Below, piece by piece: positions 7,579 to 18,700 of a stretch of DNA of 64,000 nucleotides (position 1 is its first letter; each line of letters starts with the position of its first letter). The notes under the pieces were generated by a model. It ran no database searches and had not been told where the DNA came from. It saw only the letters and a list, made by a program, of their open reading frames with translations. The stretch is from DASUNQ01 sp044866775 (GTDB lineage Bacteria > Acidobacteriota > Thermoanaerobaculia > Multivoradales > UBA5704), in assembly GCA_044866775.1 (NCBI GenBank), contig JBIOUG010000020.1:1-64000 (forward strand), given 5' to 3'. Both the position numbers and the translations under genes were made by a program.

Positions 7579-9945
7579 ATGCCGCGCGCCAAGCCCCGCC
7601 TCTCCCCCGTCCAGCCCGGCCAGCCGGTGCGCCGCCCGCCCCTGGGCCGGCGCGCCGCCGACGTCCTGGCGGGTCTCTGGCAGGGCGCGCTCGAGACGCC
7701 GTCGCTCTGGGTCCTCCTCTTCCTCCTCCTCGGCACCTGGGCGCTGCTGCCGGCGGGCTTCCTCACCGCGCCGCGGGTGGCGGCGGGGGCGATCGCCTCC
7801 CGCGACTACGTCGCGCCGCGTGACCTGCTGCTGCCGGACGACGAGGCGACGCGCGAGCGGCAGGCGCGGGCGCGCTTCGAGGTGCTGCCGGTCTACGACC
7901 TCGACCTGGGCGTCGCCCGCGAGCGGGCGGCCCAGCTCGCGGACCTCTTCACCCGCGGGCGGCAGCTCCTGGCGCGCCCCGGCCAAGGCGGGCAGAGAAA
8001 CCAGCCGCCGCTCGCCGAGCTGCTCGCCGCCGGCCAAGGCGCCGGCGGGCTCGAGCTCTCGCCCGAGCAGGCGGAGCTGCTGGCGCGCCGCCTCTTCCCG
8101 CGCGCGCTCGAGGAGCGGCTCGCCGGCCTCTTCGCCGGCGCCCTGCGGCGCGGCGTCGTCGGCAACAAGGCGCTGCTGCTCGAGAACCGCATCCACGGCG
8201 TGCTGCTGCGCAACCTCGAGAGCGGCGAGGAGGAGCGGCACTTCGACCTCTTCGATCACCTGGGCTACCCCGACGAGGCGCGCGCCTTCCTCGAGGACGA
8301 GGTGCGCGAGTGGCCCGGCTTCACCGCCGCCGAGCGCCGCCTCCTCGCCGACCTGGTGCTCGAGAACCTCGCCCCCAACCTCGATTTGAACCGCAGCGAG
8401 ACCCTGGCCCGCCGCGCCGCGGCGGCGGCGGCGGTGGCGCGGGTCTTCACCCAGGTGCGGCGCGGGCAGGTCGTCGCCCGCACCGGCGACCAGGTCGACG
8501 CGGCGCAGGCGCGGGTCATCGCCCACCTGGTGGGGGAGCGCCGCGGCCGCGAGCGGCTGCCGGCGCTGCTCGGCACGCTCCTGCTGCTCGGGCTCGCCGC
8601 CGGCGCGGCCTGGCTCGGCCTGCGCCACGAGCAGGTGCTCCACCACAGCCGGCGGCGGCTCTTCGGCGAGGGGCTGCTGGTGCTGCTCCTCGCGCTCCTC
8701 GGCGCCAAGGTCCACTTCCTCCTCGCCGGCGCCCTCGCGCGCTCCTTCGACGCGCCGCCGCTCGACTCGCTGCGGAGCTACGCCTACACCGTCCCCTTCG
8801 CCGCCCTGGGGCTCGTCGCCGCCCTCCTCTTCGGCCGCCACGCGGCGCTCGTCTTGTCGCTGCTCTTCGCCGTCCTCGCGAGCCGCCTCGCCGAGCCGGA
8901 GCCGCACTGGGTGGTGCTCTACGCGCTTGGGGGCTCGCTCGCCGCGATCTACGCCGTCGAGCGCCACCACTTCAAGCAGCGCTCGGTCCTCTTGCGGGTG
9001 GGGCTGGTCGTCGCGGCGGCCAACGCCGCCATGATCCTCATCCTGCACGCCCTGGCCGGCGGGCCGCTGAACGGCCTCCTCCAGGCCGGCTTCGAGCTGT
9101 TGATGGGCCTGGGCGGCGGGCTCTTCGTGGCGGTCATCGCGAGCTTCGCGATCCCGGCCCTCGAGGGCACGCTCGCGATCACCACCGACATCAAGCTGGT
9201 CGAGCTGTCGAACACCAACCTGCCGCTGCTGCGCCGCCTCGCCTTCGAGGCGCCCGGGACCTTCCAGCACTCGCTGATGGTGGCCAACCTCGCCAAGGAA
9301 GGGTGCGAGGCGATCGGCGCCGACGCGGTGCTCGCCTACACCGGCGCCCTCTATCACGACGTCGGCAAGGTCTTCCGGCCCGAGTACTTCGTCGAGAACC
9401 AGCGCCCGGGGCACAACCGGCACGACAAGCTGCTGCCGTCGATGAGCGCCCTGATCCTCATCAACCACGTCAAGGAGGGTGTCGAGCTGGCGCGCCAGCA
9501 CAAGCTGCCGCGGCTCGTCCTCGACGCCATCGAGCAGCACCACGGGACGCGCCTGATCAAGTACTTCTACAACCGCGCGCTCGAGCAGAGCGCCGGCGGC
9601 GCCGGCGACGTGCGGGAGGAGAACTACCGCTACCCGGGGCCGCGGCCGCAGAGCAAGGCGATGGCGGTGCTGATGCTCGCCGACGCCGTCGAGGCGGCGA
9701 GCCGCACCCTGGTCGAGCCGACGACGGGGAAGATCCGCACCCTGATCCGCACCATCCTCGACGACTGCCTGCGCGACAACCAGCTCGAGGAGACCGACTT
9801 GACCCTCTCCGACCTGCGGCGCGTCACCGACGCCTTCGAGCGGGTGCTCTCGACCATCTTCCACCAGCGCATCGACTACCCCGGCTTCGACTTCAACGCC
9901 CGGGCGTCGCGGCGCCCCGCGCCGGAGGCCGCTCGCGCCTCTTGA
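7579..9945 (+). CDS. pgpH: 7TM-HD family phosphohydrolase (PgpH/YqfF-like, c-di-AMP phosphodiesterase family)
   Basis: A 788-residue membrane protein. One N-terminal membrane helix (WVLLFLLLGTWALLPAGF) precedes a large extracytoplasmic 7TMR-HDED-type domain (residues about 60-330). Seven helices follow (about 330-555), then a cytoplasmic HD domain with GTFQHSLMVANLAKEG, YHDVGKV and AIEQHHGTRL. Listeria PgpH, the studied relative, degrades cyclic di-AMP. That activity is known for the family and inferred here. Gene order phoH-pgpH-ybeY is conserved in many phyla. It starts 22 bp after phoH, and its stop overlaps ybeY. Confidence 0.9.
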   Translation: MPRAKPRLSPVQPGQPVRRPPLGRRAADVLAGLWQGALETPSLWVLLFLLLGTWALLPAGFLTAPRVAAGAIASRDYVAPRDLLLPDDEATRERQARARFEVLPVYDLDLGVARERAAQLADLFTRGRQLLARPGQGGQRNQPPLAELLAAGQGAGGLELSPEQAELLARRLFPRALEERLAGLFAGALRRGVVGNKALLLENRIHGVLLRNLESGEEERHFDLFDHLGYPDEARAFLEDEVREWPGFTAAERRLLADLVLENLAPNLDLNRSETLARRAAAAAAVARVFTQVRRGQVVARTGDQVDAAQARVIAHLVGERRGRERLPALLGTLLLLGLAAGAAWLGLRHEQVLHHSRRRLFGEGLLVLLLALLGAKVHFLLAGALARSFDAPPLDSLRSYAYTVPFAALGLVAALLFGRHAALVLSLLFAVLASRLAEPEPHWVVLYALGGSLAAIYAVERHHFKQRSVLLRVGLVVAAANAAMILILHALAGGPLNGLLQAGFELLMGLGGGLFVAVIASFAIPALEGTLAITTDIKLVELSNTNLPLLRRLAFEAPGTFQHSLMVANLAKEGCEAIGADAVLAYTGALYHDVGKVFRPEYFVENQRPGHNRHDKLLPSMSALILINHVKEGVELARQHKLPRLVLDAIEQHHGTRLIKYFYNRALEQSAGGAGDVREENYRYPGPRPQSKAMAVLMLADAVEAASRTLVEPTTGKIRTLIRTILDDCLRDNQLEETDLTLSDLRRVTDAFERVLSTIFHQRIDYPGFDFNARASRRPAPEAARAS

Positions 9946-10373
9946 GTCGGCGCGACATCGTGATCCAGAACCCTAACCGCTACCCCGAGGCGGCGGCACG
10001 GCGGCTGCGCCCCTGGCTGGAGGAGCTGCTGGCGGCGCTGGCGCCTGAGGCGGCGAGCTTCGGCGTGCGCTTCGCGGGCGACCGCGAGCTGCGGCGGGTC
10101 AATCGCGCCTGGCGCGGCAGGGACCGGCCGACGGACGTCCTCTCCTTCCCCGGCACGCCCGGGCCCGAGGGCCGGCACCTGGGAGATGTGCTGATCTCGG
10201 TGCCGGCGGCGCGGCGGCAGGCGGCGGCGGCCGGGCATGCGAGCGGCCGGGAGGTCCGGCTCCTGCTCCTCCACGGCGTCCTCCACTGCCTGGGCCACGA
10301 CCACGAGACCGACGGCGGCACGATGGCGCGTCTCGAGCGGCGCCTGCGCCGCCGTTGGGTGGGCGATGCCTGA
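9942..10373 (+). CDS. ybeY: Endoribonuclease YbeY (rRNA maturation factor)
   Basis: About 143 residues of the UPF0054/YbeY metalloprotein family. The zinc motif HGVLHCLGHDH (H-x3-H-x5-H) and the preceding TDVLSFP are complete. YbeY takes part in 16S rRNA 3'-end processing and ribosome quality control. Start choice: TTG 9942 overlaps the pgpH stop (TTGA), while GTG 9960 gives an N-terminus closer to the family (VIQNPNRYP). The 3' end overlaps the next start (ATG 10366). Product assignment is secure; the exact start is not. Confidence 0.92.
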   Translation: MSRRDIVIQNPNRYPEAAARRLRPWLEELLAALAPEAASFGVRFAGDRELRRVNRAWRGRDRPTDVLSFPGTPGPEGRHLGDVLISVPAARRQAAAAGHASGREVRLLLLHGVLHCLGHDHETDGGTMARLERRLRRRWVGDA

Positions 10374-11640
10374 GGCGCCGGTCGCCGCGCTCGCCTGGAC
10401 GGTGGGGCTGCTGCTGCCGCTCGCGGCGCTGCTGGCCGTCGTCTCGGCCCTCCTCGAGCGGAGCGGCCCCATCCGCCTCCGCCACTGGGCGCAGGAGGCC
10501 GGCGGCGGGCTGCGCACGCTCTACGAGCAGGGGCCGCGCTTCGGCGCCTTCCGCGTCCTGCTCTCGCTCGCCGCCCGCCTCGCCCCGCTCTGCCTCCTCC
10601 TCGCCGCGGCGCGGCTGCTCGCGGGCCTCGGCGTGCCGCGGGCCCTCCTCTGGGCCTTCGCCGGGACGGCGCTCGTGGTGGCGGCGATCGAGGCGGCGAA
10701 CCGCATCCTCGTCGGCCCCGACCCGGAGGCAGGCCTGCGCCGCCTGACGCGGGTCTACCGCGTCCTGCTCGTCGTGCTGCGGCCGCTCATCGCCGTGATC
10801 GCGCCGCTCCTGCCGGGCACGCCCGAGCGCCGCGAGGGCGAGGAGGAGGAGGAGGCGACCGACGAGGAGATCGAGGCCTTCATCGACGTCGGCACGCGCG
10901 AGGGGATCCTCGAGCCCGAGGAGGGGGACTGGGTGTGGAGCATCGTCGGCTTCGGCGACACCCTGGTGCGCAGCGTCATGACGCCGCGCGTCGACATGGT
11001 GGTGGCGCCGCTCGACGCGTCGCTCGACGCCCTGGCCGAGCGCTTCGTCGAGTCCGGTCACTCGCGCATCCCGATCTACGAGGAGTCGATCGACCGCATC
11101 GTCGGCATCCTGCACATCCGCGACGTGCTGCGCGCCCTGCGCAGCCCCGAGCCGCCGCCGGTCTCCGAGCTGGTCAAGCCGCCCTTCGTCGTCCCCGAGA
11201 CCAAGCCCCTGGGCGAGCTGCTCAAGGAGCTCCAGGCACGCTTCCAGCAGGTGGCGATCGTGGTCGACGAGTACGGCGGCACCGCCGGCATGGTGACCGT
11301 CGAGGACCTGGTCGAGGAGATCGTGGGCGAGATCATGGACGAGCACGAGGCGCTGGTGGCGGAGCTGGTGCCGCTCCCCGGCGGCGCCTACCGCCTGGAC
11401 GGCCGCGCCCACCTCGAGCTGCTCGAGGACATCTTCGGGGTGAAGCTCGACGAGCAGGACGTCGAGACCGTGGGCGGCCTCATCTACACCGAGCTCGGCC
11501 GGGTGCCGGAGGCCGGCGACGCGGTCGAGTGCAAGGGGCTGCGTTTCACGGTCGAGGAGGTGGCGGACCGCCGCATCCAGTCGGTGCGGGTGGAGCGGGC
11601 CGACAAGGCAGCGGCGGAGGAGGGGGAGGAGGGTGAGTGA
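10366..11640 (+). CDS. Hemolysin-family CBS-domain membrane protein (CorC/TlyC-like)
   Basis: 424 residues: an N-terminal region with about three hydrophobic segments (residues 5-25, 65-105, 130-150), an acidic linker (EEEEEATDEEIEA), a CBS pair (VRSVMTPRVDMV, then VAIVVDEYGGTAGMVTVEDLVEEIVGEI) and a C-terminal CorC_HlyC domain. Relatives are implicated in Mg/Co transport or cation efflux; 'hemolysin' is a historical label. It overlaps both ybeY (8 bp) and era (GTGAGTGA junction), so the genes are co-transcribed. The membrane part is less conserved than the CBS part, so a transport role is inference. Confidence 0.88.
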   Translation: MPEAPVAALAWTVGLLLPLAALLAVVSALLERSGPIRLRHWAQEAGGGLRTLYEQGPRFGAFRVLLSLAARLAPLCLLLAAARLLAGLGVPRALLWAFAGTALVVAAIEAANRILVGPDPEAGLRRLTRVYRVLLVVLRPLIAVIAPLLPGTPERREGEEEEEATDEEIEAFIDVGTREGILEPEEGDWVWSIVGFGDTLVRSVMTPRVDMVVAPLDASLDALAERFVESGHSRIPIYEESIDRIVGILHIRDVLRALRSPEPPPVSELVKPPFVVPETKPLGELLKELQARFQQVAIVVDEYGGTAGMVTVEDLVEEIVGEIMDEHEALVAELVPLPGGAYRLDGRAHLELLEDIFGVKLDEQDVETVGGLIYTELGRVPEAGDAVECKGLRFTVEEVADRRIQSVRVERADKAAAEEGEEGE

Positions 11641-12652
11641 GGCGGTAGCCGGAACGACAGCAGGGGCCGGGCGCGCCGGGACCGTGGCCCTCGTCGGCCG
11701 CCCGAACGCCGGCAAGTCGACGCTGATGAACCGCCTGCTCGCCGAGAAGGTGGCGATCGTCTCCGACAAGCCGCAGACGACGCGGCACCGCCTGGTGGGG
11801 ATCCTGAGCGAGCCGCGCGGGCAGATGGTCTTCTACGACACCCCGGGGATCCACAAGCCGCTCCACCGGCTGAACCGGCAGATGGTGCGCCACGCCGTCG
11901 ATGCGCTGCGCGACGCCGACGTCGTCTGCCTGCTGATCGACATGGCCGAGCGCTTCGGCGCCGGCGACGCCTACATGCTCGAGCAGGTGGCGAAAACCGA
12001 GGCGCCGCAAGGCGCGAAGGCTTTCGCGCCGGGCTCCGATCAATCCCCAGGAGCGCTTGCCGTCGCGCGGCCAGCGCGCCGGGCTCCTAGGGTGCTGGCG
12101 CTCAACAAGGTGGACCGGGTGCGCAAGCCCGATCTGCTGCCGCGGATCCAGCGCTACGCCGAGACCGGGCTGTTCAGAGAGATCGTGCCGATCTCGGCCT
12201 TGACCGGCGACGGCTGCGACGTGCTGCTCGAGGTCCTGTGGCAGCTCCTGCCCGAGGGGCCGCCGCTCTACGATCCGGAGCTGCTGACGATCCACCCCGA
12301 GCGCTTCCTCGCCGCCGAGCGCATCCGCGAGAAGGTGCTCGAGCGGACGCGCGAGGAGCTGCCCTTCGCGACGGCGGTGGTGGTCGACCGCTGGGAGGAG
12401 GAAAACGGCCTGATCAAGATCTTCGCCTCGATCCTCGTCGAGCGGCCGGGCCAGAAGAAGATCCTCGTCGGCCACGGCGGGCGGACGATCAAGGACATCG
12501 GCACCGCGGCGCGGCTCGATCTCGAGGAGTTCCTGGGCAAGCGCGTCTACCTCGACCTGCACGTGCGCCTCGAGCCCGGCTGGCGCGAGGACCGGGCGGT
12601 GCTGGCGCAGCTCGACCGGGACGTCGACTTCGGCGGCGATTCGACGGACTGA
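11633..12652 (+). CDS. era: GTPase Era with an in-frame insertion between G3 and G4
   Basis: A 339-residue essential GTPase that binds the 3' end of 16S rRNA and guides 30S assembly. G1 GRPNAGKS (22-29), the effector region DKPQTTRH, G3 DTPGIHKP, G4 NKVD (158-161), SALTGDG, and the KH domain with ILVGHGGRTIKDIG are all present. Between G1 and G4 there are about 27 more residues than in E. coli Era. The extra segment starts around QGAKAFAPGS (residue 126) and is encoded by palindromic DNA (12000-12095). Start is the GTG overlapping the corC stop. Confidence 0.95.
   Translation: MSEAVAGTTAGAGRAGTVALVGRPNAGKSTLMNRLLAEKVAIVSDKPQTTRHRLVGILSEPRGQMVFYDTPGIHKPLHRLNRQMVRHAVDALRDADVVCLLIDMAERFGAGDAYMLEQVAKTEAPQGAKAFAPGSDQSPGALAVARPARRAPRVLALNKVDRVRKPDLLPRIQRYAETGLFREIVPISALTGDGCDVLLEVLWQLLPEGPPLYDPELLTIHPERFLAAERIREKVLERTREELPFATAVVVDRWEEENGLIKIFASILVERPGQKKILVGHGGRTIKDIGTAARLDLEEFLGKRVYLDLHVRLEPGWREDRAVLAQLDRDVDFGGDSTD
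12000..12095. repeat. Palindromic element inserted in frame inside era
   Basis: The core GGCGCGAAGGCTTTCGCGCC (12011-12030) has 8-bp arms and a 4-nt loop. It differs by one base from the palindrome at tsaE, and both are followed by GGGCTCCG. A second, looser stem pairs AGGAGC (about 12049) with GCTCCT (about 12082). The frame stays open throughout and the segment corresponds to the extra residues of Era. This has the look of a dispersed palindromic element tolerated inside a coding sequence. Confidence 0.65.
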
Positions 12653-12704
12653 GCACGCACCGATTCGATCGCTCGGCCAGCCCTGCCTTCCTTGGAAGCT
12701 GCGT

Positions 12705-12710
12705 TATAGT
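12705..12710 (+). promoter_or_regulatory. Possible -10 element upstream of the giant STAND gene
   Basis: TATAGT stands out in this GC-rich gap (12653-12786) about 77 bp before the ATG. No convincing -35 box lies 16-18 bp upstream, so a promoter is only suggested. A CTTCC-TT-GGAAG mini-palindrome lies just before it. No clear Shine-Dalgarno precedes the start at 12787. Confidence 0.25.
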
Positions 12711-12786
12711 TGTAGGGTTCGGTCCGTGGCCGCCAGGCTGAGTCTCAGGCGCCGAGCTGCTGCTGTCACGGGCTGCACGCAATCCA

Positions 12787-15700
12787 ATGCTTCGGGCTTT
12801 CCCCGACACGTTTGAGCCTCGGACTTGGGCTGGTCCGAAAGCGGGTGCCGCTCGGGATTCCGCGGACGCCTTCCAGAAGCTCATTGGAGAGCGGGTCCAG
12901 GAAGAGGTTGGACCCCGTGCGTTCGTCGCGCCGACTCGGGGGCAGGACGGGAGCATCGACATTTGGATCGACGCGGGGCTGCAACCAGGGGAGCGGCACT
13001 ACCTTGGAATGCCGCTCCCCATGGTCATCGAGTGCAAGCACCATGACGTCGCTGCGAAGGATCTGCCTCGTAACGCGCTCCAGGAGTGGGAACGCGTCGC
13101 GGACAAGCTCAGGCGCAGGGCTGGCGGCGGATGGAGCGGTCATTTCGTGCCCTGGCGGTCTGTGCGGACGTACGTCTATTGCGTGGGTGCGGCGCTGCCA
13201 ACCGCCGATCTACGCCAGGCTCTCAAAGGGAAGGTCCATCGCTTCTTCTCGGAGCTGCCGCCGGAGCAGCGGCCCGGCCTGTTGACCACGACCGCGGTCG
13301 TGGACTGGTCCTATCTCAAGCAGTGGCTGAGCGAGAGCACGACGCTTTCTTACTGGTGGCTCGGCACCGAGCTCCAGCGGGTCGTGCCGCACGCCCTGCG
13401 CATCGAAGGTCTTTCCGGCTCGCGCCGCTATCTGCTGGAAGACCAGCTTCCGTTCGTACAGCCGGCGGCAGATGCGGTGTTCCATCCCGGGCGACTCTTC
13501 CAGCAGCTGGAGCAACTTTCGGACGACTTGTCCGATCAGAAGGGAGTATTGCTCCTGGGGGCGGGAGGGGTCGGGAAGACGCGCCTCTCGATGGAAACCG
13601 CGGCCCGCGCAGTGTCCGCCGGGTGGCAGGTGCTTCACGTGCTCGCCGGCGAGCCGGCGGTCGACGTCGGGGAGATCCTGGCGCAGATCCTGCCAGGCAG
13701 CCGTCCGACCATATTGGTTTTCGACTACCTGGACCAGATGACGCGGCTCGACGCGCGGTCACTGCGCGATCGTCTCGGCGCCGAGGCTCGCCAGGTCGGC
13801 GTCAGAACGGCTTTCCTCGCCACCTCGCGGATCCAGCTACCGGAATACGACCAGCTCCTGCTGTCGCTCACATTGCCTTCCCGCAGCGAATACACGGACG
13901 AGGTCACCCAGGCCATCCGTCTCCACCTCGCGCCCAGCGCCATCGCGGTCATCGGAGAAGAGCGCGTGGCGGAGTTGTGCGGGACGCGGCCGATCGTCGC
14001 CATGTTCATCGCCCGGGAGTTGGAGCGCCGTGCGCGGTTGGGGAAGCTCGACAGCCGCATGATCGCCGGTTTCCGACAAGGTGAGCTCATAGGGTGGCTC
14101 CACGCGCGCCTGGCCGAGGACGAGCTCCTGTTCTCCCCCGGCAAGAGCGGGCTCCGCTCCGATCCGGACCAGGCTGGATCCGTGATCGCGGCTGCGGCGG
14201 TGCTCGCCGCGTCGCCGCAGCGGCTGGACGCTCTCGAAAGCGCCGCCGCCGCCGTCCTTGACGCGGTCGGAGCCAGCCGCGACCGGGCGAAGGTCTTGCT
14301 CGACTCGCTGGCGGACCTGGGCTGGCTCGAGCCGCAGGGTACCACCTGGGAGGCGGCGCACGACGTAGTGGCGGACGAGGTACTGGAGCAAGTCCTCTGG
14401 CAGCGCAGCACCGGTCTCGTCCGCGAATCGGCGCTGGCGGCGGTGCTGGCGGGCGCGAAGTCCTCAGCGCGCACGCTGGGCCGCATGGCGACAGCCTTGG
14501 GGCGCCTTCTCGGGCCGGGCGCGGCGCCTCAGGAGTTCCGAGGAGCGCTCGCCGGGGCGGCTGATCGATGGCTGGTGGAGACGGCTCAGGAGCTGGGTCA
14601 AACTCTCGTCGGTGCCGATGCCGACGAAGCCGCTTACGCCCTTGGCGCCGTCATTACCAGTCCGCCTTGGGCCGAAGCCGCGCTGCGGCAGTGGGATGAG
14701 CTTGCCGGCAGCTGGCTGGAAGCGCACGGCACCGAGCGCGAGGCTCGCCATCTTATCTTCCGCGCCCTCCGCCGCATGCCCGCCCTCGATGCGTCGCAAA
14801 GCGCTCAGGTCATCGGCCACGCTCTCCGCTGGCTCGAGCTCAACGGCGACGAGCCGGAGGCGAGCTTTGTCCTGCAAGGGGTTCTCGAGCATCCCGGTCG
14901 AGCGCTCGACGAAGCACGTGCGGTCGAGTGGGCGCTTCGCTGGCTGCGGCGCTTCTGCAAGCGAAGAGAGGCGAAGTTCGTTCTGCACGCGCTTCTCGGG
15001 CACGAGCGGCTCGGCGCTAGCGCTGCGGCGGCGGTCGGCTATGCCTTCTCCTGGCTGGAGCGCGGCATCACGGCTGCGGATGCGCATCACGTCCTCGAAC
15101 CCCTGGTCAGTTGCCCCGACCTCGGCACAGAAGAGCAGAGATCCCTCGATCTCGCGGTCCAGTGGCTCGCGACATATGGCGCGCAACCGCAAGCGGGGAC
15201 TCTCATCGCTCGCCTACTCGCGCAGCCACACCTCGGATCCCACAGCGCGCGTACGGTGCAGCTTGCGCTCGGCTCGGTTGCGGAGCACAGCTCCCGGTAC
15301 GAATCCGGCTATCTCTTGCGTGCCCTCCTGGGGCGTTCTGATCTTGGTGCCCGACACGTCCAGGCGGTTTACGCCGCGCTGCGCTGGCTGCAGAAATACA
15401 CAACGGGTCCCATGGCCGGGCTCGTGATCGAGAAGCTCCTCGCGTGCCCGGACCTCGGCAGGTCGCGCAGCATGGTCGAGGAAATTGCGCTGAACTGGCT
15501 GGTGCGACACCTTGCAACTCCCAACGCGGAGTTCCTTCTCCAACTCGTTCTGGGCTCGCCCCAGTCTTGGCTGCGGGACCGGGTCGCTCGGCTCGTGATG
15601 GACCGTCTCGAGGTCGTTGCCGCGACGCCCGAGGCTACATATCTCTTGAAGCAAGTCCTGCGCTCCAGCGCGCTGCATCCGAAGGATCAAGCACGGGCTG

Positions 15701-18700
15701 TCCGACTCGCGCTGGAGTGGCTCGATCACCATACGCTGCATCCCGAGCTCGACTTCGTGGCGAACCGCCTGCTGCGGCGCTGCGACCTGCCCGACTCTGA
15801 GTGGCAGCGCGCCTCGGGACATTTGCTCAACTGGCTCCGCGTGACGCCGCACGGCCCGAAGCGCGATCATGCCTATAACTCGTTGCGCAAGCGGCTGCGA
15901 CTGCTGGCAACCGAAGAGCGGCAGTTCCTCGCCGAGGACGTGCAGCGGTGGAACGCTGCTCAGATGGAGGAGAGCAGCGTAGCCGTACGGTGGGACTTTC
16001 CTGTCGGGGAATACGTCCTGAGCGCCCGCGACCTCTTTGTCCTCGCCCGACAGCGCGACCAGCACGTCGATGCAGAGACGGTGCGGAAAAGCGCGGCGCA
16101 GGCCCGCAGGCGACTCGAAGATGGATACGGACGGCGGGCGGGCGCTCTGGTGGCGCCGCTGCTACCTTTGGCTGCGCGGGCGGGCGACCCCGCCGTCGAG
16201 GCAGAGGTGCTCGCGGTCGCGCAGCAGGTCCTCGGCGACTCCGTGTTGTCATCACGTGAGCGGCTTGCCTTCACCTACGCTTGCTGGGGCCTCGTCCGCT
16301 CCGGTTCCTGGTCGAATCGCGCAGTTGGACAGCGAATTCTAACGGAACTCGGCGTCGAGCCGGACCCGGCGTGGGGGCGCCCGCGACTCGTCGCAGCCGA
16401 AGAGTTGAGAGCCCTTGCGGAAGGTGCCGACACATCGTCCGCCACGGAGGTCGCAGGCGAGGCTTTGGCACAGATTCAAACGCTTGTTGAGGCCGGCCAC
16501 CCAGGCGTCGCCCTCAGCATGCTGGCTGCCCTCGTGCCGCTGGCCGCGCGCCTTGGGTCCGATCTCCTGGATGCGGTGTTCCGCTCCACGAGCGGAGCTC
16601 TCGCCCACCCAGACACGACCGAGAGTCATCGTGATGCCTTCCAGCGGGCCTGTAGGCGCCTGACCGAGGCCGGCGTCTGGCCGGACAGCGAAAGCGCGCG
16701 CGTTGTATTGCAAGACCTCAAGTGCATGCGGCGAAAGACGGCCGAGGAGTTGACGGAGCTGGCGCTCCATCCGGGCGAAGAGCTGAGTGGCGGGACGATC
16801 CGCGCGGCGCTAGCGCGAGCTGAGAGGCTCGTCGAGGATCATCCCGCTGCAGCGGGACATTTCGTTGCGCCGCTACTGCCCCTGGCCGACCGGGTCGGTG
16901 AGCCTGGGCTCGCAGAACACGCGCGGACGTTGGCGGTTCGTCTGCTCGAGCACCCGTCCCTGATGCAAGCGCAGCGCGACGCCTTCGTCAGATCCTGCCA
17001 GTGGCTCGTTGCGGCGGGAGCGTGGACCGTACGGCAGCATGCCGAAGAGCTGTTTGCTCAGCTTGGCCTCCTCCCAGACCAGCGGGTGACGGCCGCGGAG
17101 TTGACGGAGCTCGCGCTGCGTCCAGGCGGGGGCTTCGATGACGAGTTGATCCGCGTAGCCCTGGCGCGTTCTGAGAAGCTCATCGAGGAGGACCACCCAG
17201 CCGCCGCCGGTCATTTCGTGGCGCCGCTTCTACCCCTAGCGGACCGGGTCGAGGAGCCTGTGCTGGCGGAACAGGCGCGGACGTTAGCGGTTCGTTTGCT
17301 CGAGCACCCGTCCCTGACGCAAGCGCAACGCGTTGCGTTCGTCAGATCGTCGCAGCGGCTCGTCGCGGGTGGAGCGTGGTCCGGCCGGCAACGCGCAGAG
17401 GAGGTGTTTTCGCGGCTCAGGCTTGGGTCGCTCACCGAGCGGCAGGTGGTGGCCGAGGAGCTGACGGACGCGGCGCTTCACCCAGACAAGAGCTTGGATG
17501 TGGCAGCGATAACTGCGGGTCTCATGCAAGCACAGATGCTGCTGGAGGCCGGCCGGCCTGCTGCAGCAAGCCATTTCCTCGTGCCGCTTCTGCCCTTGGC
17601 AGATCGAGCGCCTGAAGCCGGTCTCGTAGAGGAGACATCCGAGCTGCTGATGCGGGTGCTCGAGCACCCATCTCTGACCCAACCCCAGCGTTTCGGCCTC
17701 ATTCGATCCAGCCAGTCACTTGTGGAGAGAGGAGCGTGGCCTTCCAGGGAACGAGGCGAGGAGGTTTTGGCGCAGCTACGCCTCGAGAAGCGCGTGGCAG
17801 CTGAGGAGCTTCGCGATCTAGCGCTCGCGGGGCTCGGAGCGGCCGAGCCCAACGTCGTGCGAGATGCTCTCGACCAAGCAAGCCGACTCACGGCCGCCGG
17901 ACACCCGGCGGCCGCGGGATATTTCTTGGCGCCGCTCCTACCGCTGGCAGAGCGCACGGACCGAATACTCCTCGAACGGGCAGCGGCTGTGGCAGCCCGC
18001 GCCCTTGCCCATGCCGCTCTCACCCCACAGCAATGCGCTGGCTTCGACAACGCCTGTCGTTATTTCGTCGAGCATGGGGCGTGGCTTTCGCGCCAGACGG
18101 CGGAAGAGGTGTTGGGGTCTCTAGGGATTCATCTAGTCATCATACCGGGCGTAACGACGTTTACCTCCGCGGAACCGCTCAGGGCTTTGGCGCTCAACCG
18201 GGATCAGCCTATCGATGTCAGCAGGATTCAGGAAGGCCTTCGCCACGCTGAGGAGATGTTGGACGCCGGCGCACCCGAACAGGCGGGTCACTTTCTAGCT
18301 CCGCTCCTCCCTTTGACTGCGAGGCTGCGGCAGAATAAATACTCCAGGAAAACGGCTGAGCTCGTTCGCCGGTTCTTGGACCTAGTCGCCACGAACACCC
18401 GCAGTACGGAGGGATTCGCTTATGCCTGTTACCGGTTGCTGGACGCGGGCGCATGGCCAGACCCGAGAGCGGGCGAGGAACTCCTTGAGGCGTTGGCGGT
18501 CGGGGCACGAGGACTGGAGAAACTTGCGCAAGATCCGGAAGCAGCCGTCAGCCCCGAGCGAGTACGGCGGGCCGTGGACGCAGCAGAGGTGGTGATCTCG
18601 AGGGATCGACTGAGAGACGCCGGAGTTTTCCTCGCGGTCTTGCTTCCCTTGGCAGCGCGTGCTCACGACCGCGGTCTCGTAGGAAGGCTCCACGCCATCA

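Noticed and set aside
6124..9864. A very long open frame on the minus strand opposite phoH and pgpH
   Set aside because: It is antisense to two well-recognised proteins; its translation is Arg/Glu/Ala-rich low complexity caused by high GC at third codon positions. The same holds for antisense frames opposite nnr, ppdK, the acyl-CoA dehydrogenase and the kelch gene.
12653..12786. Intrinsic terminator after era
   Set aside because: Only a 5-bp mini-palindrome without a T-tract is present; not enough to call.
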